Assembly: GCF_947504105.1 (NCBI RefSeq)
Contig: NZ_CANNGP010000005.1
Span: 116,443-180,442, forward strand
DNA: 64,000 bases
Origin: an uncultured Tateyamaria sp.
GTDB lineage: Bacteria > Pseudomonadota > Alphaproteobacteria > Rhodobacterales > Rhodobacteraceae
Direction: 5' to 3'
The position numbers were made by a program, and so were the translations under genes. This document shows, piece by piece, positions 1 to 9,198 of this stretch. Below the pieces are notes generated by a model. The model was not told where the DNA came from. It was given only the letters and a program-made list of their open reading frames with translations, and made no database searches. The first letter of the stretch is position 1. Every line of letters starts with the position of its first letter.

Positions 1-1
1 C

Positions 2-346
2 ACGAAATCCGGTGAAGGCGTGTCGATCGATCGCGAGGGCACACGCGCCAACCATCAGTATAACCTTCTGGGCCATATCGGATCGAACGCATCCGGCGTG
101 ATTGTCGAGCCGTACCTGATCACGCTCACCGCTGAGTCGGACGTTTTTCCTGCATTCCAACATGGCGGGATCGAAACGATCTACATGCTCGAAGGAGAAG
201 TGGATTACCGGCACGGCGATGATGTCTATCCACTCAAACCCGGTGACACGTTATTTTTTGATGCCGACGCCCCGCACGGTCCGGAAAAGCTTGTGACCCT
301 GCCCGCGCGTTACCTATCAGTCATCAGCTACCCGCAAAACACTTGA
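2..346 (+). CDS. C-terminal part of a cupin-domain (probably XRE-HTH-cupin) transcriptional regulator, truncated by window edge
   Basis: Open frame to the window start; cupin pattern FPAFQHGGIETIYMLEGEVDYRHGDDVYPLKPGDTLFFDADAPHGPEKL. Confidence 0.7.
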   Translation, partial: TKSGEGVSIDREGTRANHQYNLLGHIGSNASGVIVEPYLITLTAESDVFPAFQHGGIETIYMLEGEVDYRHGDDVYPLKPGDTLFFDADAPHGPEKLVTLPARYLSVISYPQNT

Positions 347-348
347 CG

Positions 349-1416
349 TCACTTGGCTAGCGGTGGTTCAGCCTCGAAATCCGGCCAGACGCCGGCCGAT
401 GTAGGTTGCCCGTCATCAAACTGCGACAGGTAGTCGAGCATCATAGGCCTGTTGTCTATAAATCCTTTATACGTCGCCAGTTCCTCGGGCAGATCGCGCA
501 CAACACGGTGCAAGCGGCGACCCCATTTGGGCATCGTCATGAGGTCCTGAAAGCTGCACAGGTAGCACCGGATCGGGAACACCAGCCCGTTGGACCGCGG
601 AAGACGGAAAAAGGTCTGCAACTCGACCCGTAGATGCTGCTTTGCGCCAAGGTTCTCGGGCGTGAGTGTGGTCTTCTGAATGCCCCACTTGTGGTAGTTT
701 TCGGGGCTGGTATCGAGCAGCGGATTGACTGTCATTGTCCAATTGAGCCGCCGTGCGGGCGCACCTTGCTGGATGTTTAGCAGGAACTTGAGTGCGCGCA
801 CGAAGATACCCTTTTCGTGGGCCAACGGCACAGGCGCGTGCCACTCAAAAAAGTTCATGCCGATGTCGAAATCAAGGCTCCAATCGGCCTGCGTCGTCAC
901 CATACCGGCATCCATCCACAAGTTGCCCTCGCGCTGATCCAGCACACAGAAATCGCCTTGGGTCTGGCGCGTGATGTATTCCATCGGGCCATAGGGCAGC
1001 GTCGTGTCGTCAAGAAACGTGAACCTGTCGTCGATGCCCAAGGGCTTGTTCACCCAGCGCCACTGATCGCCATCGCGGTACAGTTCGAACAGATCCGGGT
1101 AGTCCTCGGATTTCGACACCATGATCAGCTCCAGCAGGTCCCACCCGGCAAGCGTCATGTGTGGTAGCGACTGGCAGCGCAACGGATCGTCCGCCAAGAC
1201 CATCGCCCGGTCACGCATCTCGGCCACGTAGTGCTCGTCCACATCAAACCGCTTTTCATAGACGGACCCGGCGGGTCCACCCCGGTGCTGCTCCATGTTG
1301 ACGGCGTACATGTAGCTGTCTTCATGGAACGGGAACGGAAAGCGTTTGATCGCCCAATCGGAGTTGTGGAACGAATAATCGTCGCGGAACGTCTCGTCGT
1401 TGAATTGAATGGTCAT
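349..1416 (-). CDS. dmmC: Dimethylamine monooxygenase subunit, DUF3445/heme-dependent oxidative N-demethylase family
   Basis: HODM/DUF3445-like sequence; position in a dmmD-dmmA-dmmB-dmmC order; ATG at 1416 preferred over ORF start 1449. Confidence 0.82.
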   Translation of the reverse strand: MTIQFNDETFRDDYSFHNSDWAIKRFPFPFHEDSYMYAVNMEQHRGGPAGSVYEKRFDVDEHYVAEMRDRAMVLADDPLRCQSLPHMTLAGWDLLELIMVSKSEDYPDLFELYRDGDQWRWVNKPLGIDDRFTFLDDTTLPYGPMEYITRQTQGDFCVLDQREGNLWMDAGMVTTQADWSLDFDIGMNFFEWHAPVPLAHEKGIFVRALKFLLNIQQGAPARRLNWTMTVNPLLDTSPENYHKWGIQKTTLTPENLGAKQHLRVELQTFFRLPRSNGLVFPIRCYLCSFQDLMTMPKWGRRLHRVVRDLPEELATYKGFIDNRPMMLDYLSQFDDGQPTSAGVWPDFEAEPPLAK

Positions 1417-1417
1417 C

Positions 1418-2404
1418 TTATCTGTCCAATTCCAGAAGGGGGCCGACAAAGCGGCTCACACAGGGCATGATTTTCTGTCCGCTGGCGTGTTGGTCGTCGT
1501 CCAGCCATTGGTCGCGGTGCACGAATGCCCCGTCATGGGCCACCACGTCCGTTTCGCACTGCCCGCAGGACCCGCCCCGGCACAGGAACGGCGCTTCGAC
1601 GCCCGCGCGTTCGATGGCTTCCAGCAGGCTTTCATGCTCGCCCACGGTGATCGTCTTGTCGGACTGGCACAGGCGTACCTCGAAGGGCACACCGGGTTCG
1701 GGCGCCAGGAACTCTTCGGAATGCACATTGGCATCCGGCCATCCGGCGGCCGACGCGGTGGCATGCACCCAATTGATCATCCCCTTGGGTCCGCACACAT
1801 AGGCATGCGTGCCCAGCGGTTGGCCATCCAGCAAATCCTCAAGCGCAATCGCCTGGCTTTGATCGTCGTAATAGACGTGCACCTTATTGGGATGCTTGTA
1901 GGTCAGTTGATCCACATAGGTGCCCAACGCCTCGGTCCGGCAGGCATAGTGCAGCTCCCACGCGCCACCCTGCCGCTCCAATTGAGCGATCATCGACATG
2001 AACGGGGTGATCCCGATGCCGCCCGCGAAAAACACATGCTTGCGTGCGCGCAGGTCGAGCGAGAACAGGTTCACCGGGAAGGTGATTGTCATCTCGTCGC
2101 CGACGGACACGCTGCGGTGCATGAAAAGCGACCCACCGCGCCCTTCGTCATCACGACGCACGGAAATCGCATAGGTATTCAGATCGGCAGGGTCCGACAT
2201 CAGCGAATAGGGGTTCAAGCGGGTGCGATCCCCGTCCTGCATGGTCACAACCGTATGCGCGCCGCCGGAAAAGGGCGGGAACAATGCGCCGTCGCGCCGC
2301 TTGAATTCGAACCGCGTGACAAGGTCATTGATCGGGGTCACCGCCGATACGACAACGTCGATCTTTTCGGCGCCGGGCTTGGCTTTCTGCGGGGCGGCAC
2401 TCAT
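1418..2404 (-). CDS. dmmB: Dimethylamine monooxygenase ferredoxin-reductase subunit with C-terminal 2Fe-2S domain
   Basis: FAD/NAD reductase motifs (RLNPYSLMSDP, HVFFAGGIGITPFMSMI) and CRGGSCGQC 2Fe-2S motif; ATG at 2404 overlaps the dmmA stop. Confidence 0.85.
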   Translation of the reverse strand: MSAAPQKAKPGAEKIDVVVSAVTPINDLVTRFEFKRRDGALFPPFSGGAHTVVTMQDGDRTRLNPYSLMSDPADLNTYAISVRRDDEGRGGSLFMHRSVSVGDEMTITFPVNLFSLDLRARKHVFFAGGIGITPFMSMIAQLERQGGAWELHYACRTEALGTYVDQLTYKHPNKVHVYYDDQSQAIALEDLLDGQPLGTHAYVCGPKGMINWVHATASAAGWPDANVHSEEFLAPEPGVPFEVRLCQSDKTITVGEHESLLEAIERAGVEAPFLCRGGSCGQCETDVVAHDGAFVHRDQWLDDDQHASGQKIMPCVSRFVGPLLELDR

Positions 2405-2997
2405 TCGTAAATCCCCTTCGGCGCGGGCACATTGCCCGGATCCTCGGCGTCGATGCACACACCCTGATAGGCGGCCAACCGACGGGAATAGTGGTCACGG
2501 ACAAACAGGTTCAGCCCGCAATGGCTGCATTGAAACGGGTCGGTTTCCACATCTTCGGTGATGCCTTTGCAGTGCACGCACTGCATCCGACGGGCGACGG
2601 ACCCGCGATGTTCGGTCTGAATGGCGGTGTGCGGGATGCCTGCCTGCATCGCCTCGTTCTGGGCCTGGCCCATCAACCCTTCGGTGCCGGTCAGATAGAC
2701 CTGCAACCCCATATGCGCGTCCTGCAAGACACGGCGGATGCGCTGCACCGACGCGGCATAGGTGGGCCCCTCATAAAACTGCGCGGGGTTCAGTGCGCGC
2801 AACTGGTCGGTAAATCCGGCACCGCGCGGGATATAGATGATGTGGGTCTTGGCCATCAGATCGGGTGTTGCGATGCCAAGGATCGCCTCGGCCCCTTCGG
2901 CATCCGCAATCATCAGATGCCCTTTGCCCGGTCGTGCCTCAAGCGTGCCATAGACCGGCCTGCTTTTGATCGACGGGGGAAATTCGAATTTCGACAT
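2401..2997 (-). CDS. dmmA: Dimethylamine monooxygenase subunit DmmA-like with C-terminal Cys4 zinc-ribbon/rubredoxin-like domain
   Basis: Cys4 signature CVHCKG...FQCSHCGLNLFVRDHYSRRL; gene order. Confidence 0.8.
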   Translation of the reverse strand: MSKFEFPPSIKSRPVYGTLEARPGKGHLMIADAEGAEAILGIATPDLMAKTHIIYIPRGAGFTDQLRALNPAQFYEGPTYAASVQRIRRVLQDAHMGLQVYLTGTEGLMGQAQNEAMQAGIPHTAIQTEHRGSVARRMQCVHCKGITEDVETDPFQCSHCGLNLFVRDHYSRRLAAYQGVCIDAEDPGNVPAPKGIYE

Positions 2998-3016
2998 ACC
3001 TGTCCTCGTCACGTGA

Positions 3017-3047
3017 AAAGGGCGCGGGGTCTTTCCTCGCGCCCTTT
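3017..3047 (-). terminator. Intercistronic stem-loop between dmmD and dmmA
   Basis: AAAGGGCGCG / CGCGCCCTTT 10-bp stem, loop GGGTCTTTCCT; only a weak T-run follows, so may be a processing/attenuation hairpin. Confidence 0.55.
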
Positions 3048-3053
3048 GAAAAA

Positions 3054-4205
3054 TCAGCCCTTGGCGGTGCGGATCGACTTGTCCTTGTCATAGAACGGCA
3101 TTTCTTCGGCCGTCGCGGCGAGTTCCGTGCCGTCCGGTTGAACCACGGTCAGTTTGGTGCCGGAGGTTGCTACGGACGGGTCAAGTCGCGCTATGGCGAC
3201 GGAATAACCGTTCAGCTCGGACGACAGGCCGTAGGTGATGACACCCACATCCTTGCCGTCGTGATGGACCCGTGCAAACATTTCCATTTGATCCATGGCG
3301 CCACCTTCCAACTGCACGCCGTAGATTTTAAACCGCTCTTTGCCCTTCATAGCATAGTGGTTCTCGGATCCAATGAAGCCCTCCTTGCCGGGGGAGACGG
3401 TGAAATCCAAGCCCAGTTCCCACAGGCTGTCGCCCGCAGGTGTGCCGTCTGAAAACGGGAAGGTTTCGGAGTTGTCGCCAGGATAGAACAGCAGATACGA
3501 TTCAATCCGCAGCATATCGAGGGTCGAGAACTGAGTTGGGCGCACGTCGTCGCCACCCGCTGCCAACACGTTGTCCCAGATATGCACCGCATCCTTGGCG
3601 CGACAGAAGATTTCATAGCCGCGCTCGCCAGTATAGCCAGTGCGTGAGATCATCACGTCGCGGCCATAGAGGCGGGTCTGCATGATCCCGAAATAGGCCA
3701 GATCGCGGATGCCGGGAATGTCCTTGGCCAGAATGTCGACCGCCTTCGGACCCTGCAACGACATGTCGTGTAGGTCATCATCCATGATCACGGAACAGTT
3801 CTTGGCGGCAGCAACGGTCGTCAGCTGCTCCATTCCAATACCTGTGCCATGCACAACAAGCCACGAGTTGACCGCTATGTGGTAGATCACGCAGTCGTCC
3901 ACGAACAGCCCGCGATCATCCAGCATGCAGGCGTAAACGGCCCGACCCGGCGCGATCTTTTCGACATTACGGGTCGTGACCCGGTCGATGACATATGCCG
4001 CGTCCTCGCCCACCACATGCACCTTCTTCAGGCCCGACACGTCCATCAGGCCAGCCTTGGTGCGGATCGCCTCGTAATCGGCTTTGGCGCGCTCAGGCGT
4101 GTTGTCGTAGAACCACGCAGTGCCCATGCCATTCCAGTCTTCCAACTCGCCGCCGATTTCCGCGTGTCGTCCGGCAAGTGCCGAGGTTCTCCATAGAATG
4201 GCCAT
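3054..4205 (-). CDS. dmmD: GcvT-family (aminomethyltransferase, folate-binding) protein of the dimethylamine monooxygenase operon
   Basis: GcvT-like motifs (GLMDVSGLKKVHVVGEDA, SRTGYTGERGYEIFC); adjacent to dmmABC. Confidence 0.82.
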   Translation of the reverse strand: MAILWRTSALAGRHAEIGGELEDWNGMGTAWFYDNTPERAKADYEAIRTKAGLMDVSGLKKVHVVGEDAAYVIDRVTTRNVEKIAPGRAVYACMLDDRGLFVDDCVIYHIAVNSWLVVHGTGIGMEQLTTVAAAKNCSVIMDDDLHDMSLQGPKAVDILAKDIPGIRDLAYFGIMQTRLYGRDVMISRTGYTGERGYEIFCRAKDAVHIWDNVLAAGGDDVRPTQFSTLDMLRIESYLLFYPGDNSETFPFSDGTPAGDSLWELGLDFTVSPGKEGFIGSENHYAMKGKERFKIYGVQLEGGAMDQMEMFARVHHDGKDVGVITYGLSSELNGYSVAIARLDPSVATSGTKLTVVQPDGTELAATAEEMPFYDKDKSIRTAKG

Positions 4206-4280
4206 GGTGGTGTTCCCTGTTCTTTATGAGTCTTGTTGGGGCGTATTGAGCATCAGCCTATTTTGAAAAGCAAGAATGCT

Positions 4281-4302
4281 ATGCAACTTTTTTTCCTGCC
4301 GG
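4281..4302 (-). promoter_or_regulatory. AT-rich/TGCAA motif copy upstream of dmmD
   Basis: + strand ATGCAACTTTTTTTCCTGCCGG; 17/22 identical to the folD-upstream copy at 18665-18686. Confidence 0.4.
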
Positions 4303-4317
4303 GCAAATGCCGAACAA

Positions 4318-4346
4318 GTAAGGGGCGACCCATGGCCGCCCCTTAC
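4318..4346 (-). terminator. Stem-loop between 57-aa ORF and dmmD
   Basis: GTAAGGGGCG / CGCCCCTTAC perfect 10-bp stem, 9-nt loop; no strong U-tract. Confidence 0.5.
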
Positions 4347-4361
4347 GCACGTCTGGCATGC

Positions 4362-4535
4362 TTACTTCTCGAATTGCTTGGTCTTTGCGCTTTCGGTCCT
4401 TTGTCCAAATAGCAGCACCGCCACGCAGATCCCTGCTGCGATCAGCGTGTAGAGCCCAGGCATGCCTGAACCCCAGCCCATGAACATCGCACCGTCGACA
4501 ACCGACCAGCTTGCTTCGTCATATGGAAAACCCAT
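4362..4535 (-). CDS. 57-aa single-TM miniprotein, not in supplied ORF track
   Basis: Reverse complement translates as MGFPYDEASWSVVDGAMFMGWGSGMPGLYTLIAAGICVAVLLFGQRTESAKTKQFEK*; sits between amt and dmmD on the same strand. Confidence 0.65.
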   Translation of the reverse strand: MGFPYDEASWSVVDGAMFMGWGSGMPGLYTLIAAGICVAVLLFGQRTESAKTKQFEK

Positions 4536-4558
4536 GATTTCGTCCTTTTTCTGTTCGA

Positions 4559-5962
4559 TTACTCGCCGGGCGCCAGGTTGACGCCAGGTGCAGGGATGCC
4601 TTCGGGGTAGCCCTCGGCCGGGACCTTGACCATGTCCATACCTGCGATTTCCGCGCCTTCAGGGATGCGCAGCATGCCCAACATCTTCAAGACATATGAC
4701 ACGGCATATCCCGGAACAAAGCCCAGCAGGAAGAACACGACCGCACCGACGATCTGACCGATCAGGCTGATGGTCGGTACTTCGCCTGCCGCCCCTTGCA
4801 GCGACGGATAGCCAGAGGCGAACACGCCCAGCAGGACCACACCATAAAGGCCGATGGTCCCGTGCACAGTGACCGCACCCACCGCATCGTCGATGCCGCG
4901 GTTTTCCAGCCATGTGGCGCAAGGCTTCAGGATCACGCCGGCCGAGAAGGCGACGATGAATGTCAGCGCCGGATAGTAGATATCCAGACCGGACGCGGTC
5001 GAAATGATGCCCGCAAGCGCACCCGACATCATCCAGAACGGATCACGCGTCAGCACCCATGCGCCGATGATACCGCCCGCAACCGCCATCAGGATGTTGA
5101 AGGCCAGCGCCGACAACGTGATGGGTGTGCCGTAGATGGTGGATGGCTTGTCTGCAAACCAGCTCCACGCCTCTCCGGGCACGATCACGCAGGCCATAAG
5201 GAAGCCCCAGAATCCCACGATGATCAGCATCAGGCCCGTCACCGTCAGGGGCATGTTGTGCCCTGCGATGTGGTTGGCCGTGCCATCTGCGTTGAACTTG
5301 CCGATACGCGGCCCAAGGTTGATCAGAACGCCCAGGGCAAAGAACCCTGCCACCGCGTGCACAAGGCCCGCCGCACCAAAGTCATACACGCCCCACTGCG
5401 TGACCAGCCAGCCATCTGCGTGCCAGCCCCATGCAGCGGCCACGACCCACGCGAACGACCCAAGGACGACAGCGAGGATGACAAAGCCGACGGTCTGGAT
5501 ACGCTCGATCACAGCGCCCGACATGATGGAGGCTGTGGTGGCGGCAAACAGCGCAAAGGCGCCAAAGAACACGCCGGATGCCTGATCCGCGATGTTCGGC
5601 CCCATGTACTGGGCACTCTCACCCCAGCCCCATGCGATCGCGTTGGCGTATTCCACACCCGAGATGCCTGCGGGGCCTGCCGCACCGGGCAGTCCAGTTG
5701 GGAAGCCCCAATACACCCACCATCCGAAGAAATAGAAAGTCGGGATCATGAACGCGAAAGCCAGGATGTTCTTCACCCCCGAACTCAGCACGTTCTTCAG
5801 GCGCGACGCCCCCATCTCATAAGCCAGGAACCCCGCGTGAATGATGATCATCAGCGGGATGGTCAGATAATAGAATGTCTCGGCAAACATGGTGTTGGTT
5901 ACACCACCCTTGCTCTGCAGCGCGGCAATCTGGGCCATCAATTCTGCGATTTGCTCTTCCAC
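4559..5962 (-). CDS. amt: Amt-family ammonium transporter
   Basis: Amt signatures (DFGAAGLVHAVAGFFAL, DDAVGAVTVHGTIGLYG). GTG at 5962 favoured over upstream ATG 6049; start uncertain. Confidence 0.88.
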   Translation of the reverse strand: MEEQIAELMAQIAALQSKGGVTNTMFAETFYYLTIPLMIIIHAGFLAYEMGASRLKNVLSSGVKNILAFAFMIPTFYFFGWWVYWGFPTGLPGAAGPAGISGVEYANAIAWGWGESAQYMGPNIADQASGVFFGAFALFAATTASIMSGAVIERIQTVGFVILAVVLGSFAWVVAAAWGWHADGWLVTQWGVYDFGAAGLVHAVAGFFALGVLINLGPRIGKFNADGTANHIAGHNMPLTVTGLMLIIVGFWGFLMACVIVPGEAWSWFADKPSTIYGTPITLSALAFNILMAVAGGIIGAWVLTRDPFWMMSGALAGIISTASGLDIYYPALTFIVAFSAGVILKPCATWLENRGIDDAVGAVTVHGTIGLYGVVLLGVFASGYPSLQGAAGEVPTISLIGQIVGAVVFFLLGFVPGYAVSYVLKMLGMLRIPEGAEIAGMDMVKVPAEGYPEGIPAPGVNLAPGE

Positions 5963-6059
5963 GATGAACCCCCGTGTTGGACTGTTGGCTTTGTGCGCCG
6001 TCGTATGCAGTGCGCGACGCTGGCCAAAGTGAACCACGACATGTTTCATCTGGCGACTC

Positions 6060-6086
6060 TTTTTTTAACTGGTGTGAAAAATAGTT
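6060..6086 (+). promoter_or_regulatory. Shared AT-rich motif in the amt/mgsA divergent region
   Basis: TTTTTTTAACTGGTGTGAAAAATAGTT, very similar to TTTTTTACTGAGGTGCAAAATAGTT upstream of tmm. Confidence 0.45.
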
Positions 6087-6165
6087 TCCCATTGGTTGAG
6101 CATGTGATGTAACGATGCTAGCGTTCGAGTCGAACGACAGATCACTTTTTGGGAGGGCCATCGCC

Positions 6166-7095
6166 ATGTGCGGGATTGTCGGACTTTTTCTGAAAGACGC
6201 CGCGTTGGAACCACAGCTAGGCGACATGCTGACCGACATGCTGATCACCATGACAGACCGTGGACCTGACAGCGCTGGGATTGCAATTTACGGTGACGAA
6301 ACAACGGGTAACGCAAAACTGACCGTTCAATCCAACGCGCCTGTTGTCGACCTTGACAAGCTCGACAACGACTTGCGCAAACGGGTCAAGGGCAAGGTGT
6401 CGATGGATATCAAGGACACGCACGCCGTCCTCTCATTGCAGGCTGATCAGGTGCCCGCAGCCCGCGAAATTCTCAGTGAAATTCGGCCCAATCTGCGGGT
6501 GATGAGCCACGGCTCGACCCTCGAAATCTACAAAGAGGTCGGACTGCCCAAAGATGTGGCAAACCGCTTCGACATTCGGCAAATGTCCGGAACGCACGGT
6601 ATCGGGCACACGCGCATGGCAACTGAGTCGGCAGTCACAACCATGGGCGCGCACCCGTTCAACACGGGGATTGACCAGTGCCTTGTGCACAACGGATCGC
6701 TGTCCAACCTCAACTCGCTGCGCCGCAAACTGCGTCGACTTGGCGTGCATATCGAAACCGAAAACGACACCGAAGTGGGCGCCGCCTACCTCACGTGGAA
6801 AATGCAGACCGGATCGACCCTGGGTGAGGCGCTGACCTCCAGCCTCGATGACCTCGACGGGTTCTTTACCTTTGTTGTGGGCACCAAGGACGGCTTCGGC
6901 GTTGTCCGCGACCCCATCGCCTGCAAGCCCGCTGTCATGGCCGAAACCGATCAATACGTGGCTTTCGGCTCCGAATACCGCGCGCTTGTGAACTTGCCCG
7001 GCATCGACACTGCCAAGGTGTGGGAGCCAGAGCCCGCAACCGTCTATTTCTGGTCGCACAATGCGGCCCCAACCGCGCAAGAGAAAGCGGCGTAA
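6166..7095 (+). CDS. mgsA: N-methylglutamate synthase subunit A, class II glutamine amidotransferase domain
   Basis: Starts MCGIVGLF with catalytic Cys2; upstream GGGAGGG; followed by GXGXG and FMN subunits. Confidence 0.85.
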   Translation: MCGIVGLFLKDAALEPQLGDMLTDMLITMTDRGPDSAGIAIYGDETTGNAKLTVQSNAPVVDLDKLDNDLRKRVKGKVSMDIKDTHAVLSLQADQVPAAREILSEIRPNLRVMSHGSTLEIYKEVGLPKDVANRFDIRQMSGTHGIGHTRMATESAVTTMGAHPFNTGIDQCLVHNGSLSNLNSLRRKLRRLGVHIETENDTEVGAAYLTWKMQTGSTLGEALTSSLDDLDGFFTFVVGTKDGFGVVRDPIACKPAVMAETDQYVAFGSEYRALVNLPGIDTAKVWEPEPATVYFWSHNAAPTAQEKAA

Positions 7096-7773
7096 ATGCA
7101 AACATTTGACTTGGAAGCACAGGGGCTACGTGCGCTCAATTCCACCCTGCACGCGCAGGCAGACAATAGCAACCAGACACATTGGGAAATCGTGAACCCA
7201 AAGGGCAGCCATGCAATTGCCGTAGGTCTCGACGCACCGATCGAAGTGAACATTAAAGGCTCTACTGGCTACTACTGCGCCGGCATGAACAAGCAGGCGA
7301 CCGTGCATGTGCATGGTTCCGTCGGGCCGGGCACAGCCGAAAACATGATGTCCGGCATGGTCGTGGTCGAAGGGGATGCTTCGCAATATGCGGGCGCCAC
7401 GGGCCATGGCGGCACGCTGGTGATCAAGGGCAACGCGTCATCGCGCTGCGGTATTTCGATGAAAGGGATCGACATCATCGTGCACGGCAATATCGGGCAC
7501 ATGTCGGCCTTCATGGCGCAATCGGGCAATATGGTGGTCTGCGGGGATGCGGGCGAGGCACTGGGCGATTCACTCTATGAAGCGCGCCTATTTGTGCGCG
7601 GTTCGGTGAAATCGCTCGGTGCCGACTGCATCGAGAAAGAGATGCGGCCTGAACACATCACCATCCTCGAAGAGTTGCTGGAACGTGGCGGTTGCGACGC
7701 CAAGGCATCCGAATTCAAACGCTACGGATCGGCGCGCAAACTCTACAATTTCAACATCGACAACGCATATTGA
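7096..7773 (+). CDS. mgsB: N-methylglutamate synthase subunit B, GltB GXGXG-domain protein
   Basis: GXGXG beta-helix repeats (VHVHGSVGPGTAENMMSGMVVVEGDASQYAG). Confidence 0.85.
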   Translation: MQTFDLEAQGLRALNSTLHAQADNSNQTHWEIVNPKGSHAIAVGLDAPIEVNIKGSTGYYCAGMNKQATVHVHGSVGPGTAENMMSGMVVVEGDASQYAGATGHGGTLVIKGNASSRCGISMKGIDIIVHGNIGHMSAFMAQSGNMVVCGDAGEALGDSLYEARLFVRGSVKSLGADCIEKEMRPEHITILEELLERGGCDAKASEFKRYGSARKLYNFNIDNAY

Positions 7774-7783
7774 GGGCCAGACC

Positions 7784-9127
7784 ATGAAAGACGAGCAAAA
7801 CGGCGCACCGCGCACGCTGCCGATCCAGTCGGCCACGTTCTCAAACCCCGTTAATGCTGAGATCCGGCGCGCGTCAGCAACGGGCATCTATGACATTCGC
7901 GGCGGCGGAGCGAAACGCAAGCTGCCTCATTTCGATGATCTTCTGTTTCTGGGTGCCTCAATCTCACGATATCCGCTCGAAGGATATCGCGAGCGCTGTG
8001 ATACCAACGTCACCCTCGGCACACGCTTTGCCAAGAATCCGATCCAACTCGACATCCCCGTGACAATTGCAGGCATGTCGTTCGGCGCGCTGTCGGGCAG
8101 CGCGAAAGAGGCATTGGGCCGTGGCGCCACCATGGCAGGCACGTCGACGACAACCGGCGACGGTGGCATGACCGAAGAGGAACGCGGCCATTCCAACAAG
8201 CTGGTCTATCAATACCTGCCCTCACGCTATGGCATGAACCCGGACGATCTGCGCCGCTGCGACGCGATCGAGATTGTCGTCGGTCAGGGTGCCAAGCCCG
8301 GCGGCGGCGGCATGTTGTTGGGGCAAAAGATCAGCGACCGCGTCGCTGAAATGCGCAACCTGCCAAAAGGGATCGACCAACGCTCGGCCTGTCGTCACCC
8401 CGACTGGACCGGCCCCGATGATTTGGAAATCAAAATCCTCGAACTGCGCGAGATCACCAATTGGGAAAAGCCGATCTATATCAAGGTCGGCGGCGCGCGC
8501 CCCTACTTCGACACTACCTTGGCGGTCAAAGCAGGCGCTGATGTTGTCGTGCTGGACGGGATGCAGGGCGGCACGGCCGCGACGCAGGACGTGTTCATCG
8601 AACATGTGGGCCAGCCCATCCTGGCTTGTATCCGCGAGGCCGTGCGCGCGCTTCAAGATCTCGACATGCACCGCGAAGTGCAACTTGTAGTCTCGGGCGG
8701 CATCCGTACGGGTGCGGATGTTGCCAAGGCGATGGCCCTTGGTGCCGACGCCGTCGCCATCGGCACCGCCGCGCTGATCGCGCTGGGGGACAACGACCCA
8801 AAATGGGAGGCCGAGTACAACGCGCTTGGCACCACTGCCGGGGCCTATGATGACTGGCATGAGGGGCAAGATCCCGCAGGCATTACCACTCAGGACCCCG
8901 AGTTGATGAAACGCTTTGACCCTATCGAGGGCGGGCGACGGCTCAACAACTACCTGAAGGTCATGACGCTCGAAGCGCAGACCATCGCACGGGCCTGCGG
9001 CAAGAACCACCTGCACAATCTGGAGCCTGAGGACCTGTGCGCCCTGACGCTTGAGGCGGCGGCGATGGCCAAGATTCCGCTCGCTGGGACCGACTGGTAC
9101 CCCGGCAAGCCCGGCACCTCTTACTAA
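7784..9127 (+). CDS. mgsC: N-methylglutamate synthase subunit C, FMN-binding glutamate synthase domain
   Basis: GltB central-domain motifs (EIVVGQGAKPGGGGMLLGQKI, VLDGMQGGTAATQD); ATG 7784 is the plausible start, not 7619. Confidence 0.87.
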   Translation: MKDEQNGAPRTLPIQSATFSNPVNAEIRRASATGIYDIRGGGAKRKLPHFDDLLFLGASISRYPLEGYRERCDTNVTLGTRFAKNPIQLDIPVTIAGMSFGALSGSAKEALGRGATMAGTSTTTGDGGMTEEERGHSNKLVYQYLPSRYGMNPDDLRRCDAIEIVVGQGAKPGGGGMLLGQKISDRVAEMRNLPKGIDQRSACRHPDWTGPDDLEIKILELREITNWEKPIYIKVGGARPYFDTTLAVKAGADVVVLDGMQGGTAATQDVFIEHVGQPILACIREAVRALQDLDMHREVQLVVSGGIRTGADVAKAMALGADAVAIGTAALIALGDNDPKWEAEYNALGTTAGAYDDWHEGQDPAGITTQDPELMKRFDPIEGGRRLNNYLKVMTLEAQTIARACGKNHLHNLEPEDLCALTLEAAAMAKIPLAGTDWYPGKPGTSY

Positions 9128-9138
9128 TCACTCAACGA

Positions 9139-9166
9139 AGGGCGCGGCCATCACAGCACGCGCCCT
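9139..9166 (+). terminator. Intercistronic stem-loop mgsC-gmaS
   Basis: AGGGCGCG / CGCGCCCT stem, 12-nt loop. Confidence 0.5.
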
Positions 9167-9198
9167 CACCACATAAAAAGACCAACAGGAACAGATAG

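Noticed and set aside
1409-2410. 333-aa + strand ORF antisense to dmmB
   Set aside because: Shadow ORF opposite a well-supported ferredoxin reductase.
4796-6112. 438-aa + strand ORF antisense to amt
   Set aside because: Low-complexity His/Arg/Asp-rich translation typical of GC-rich antisense frames; the minus frame is a clear Amt transporter.
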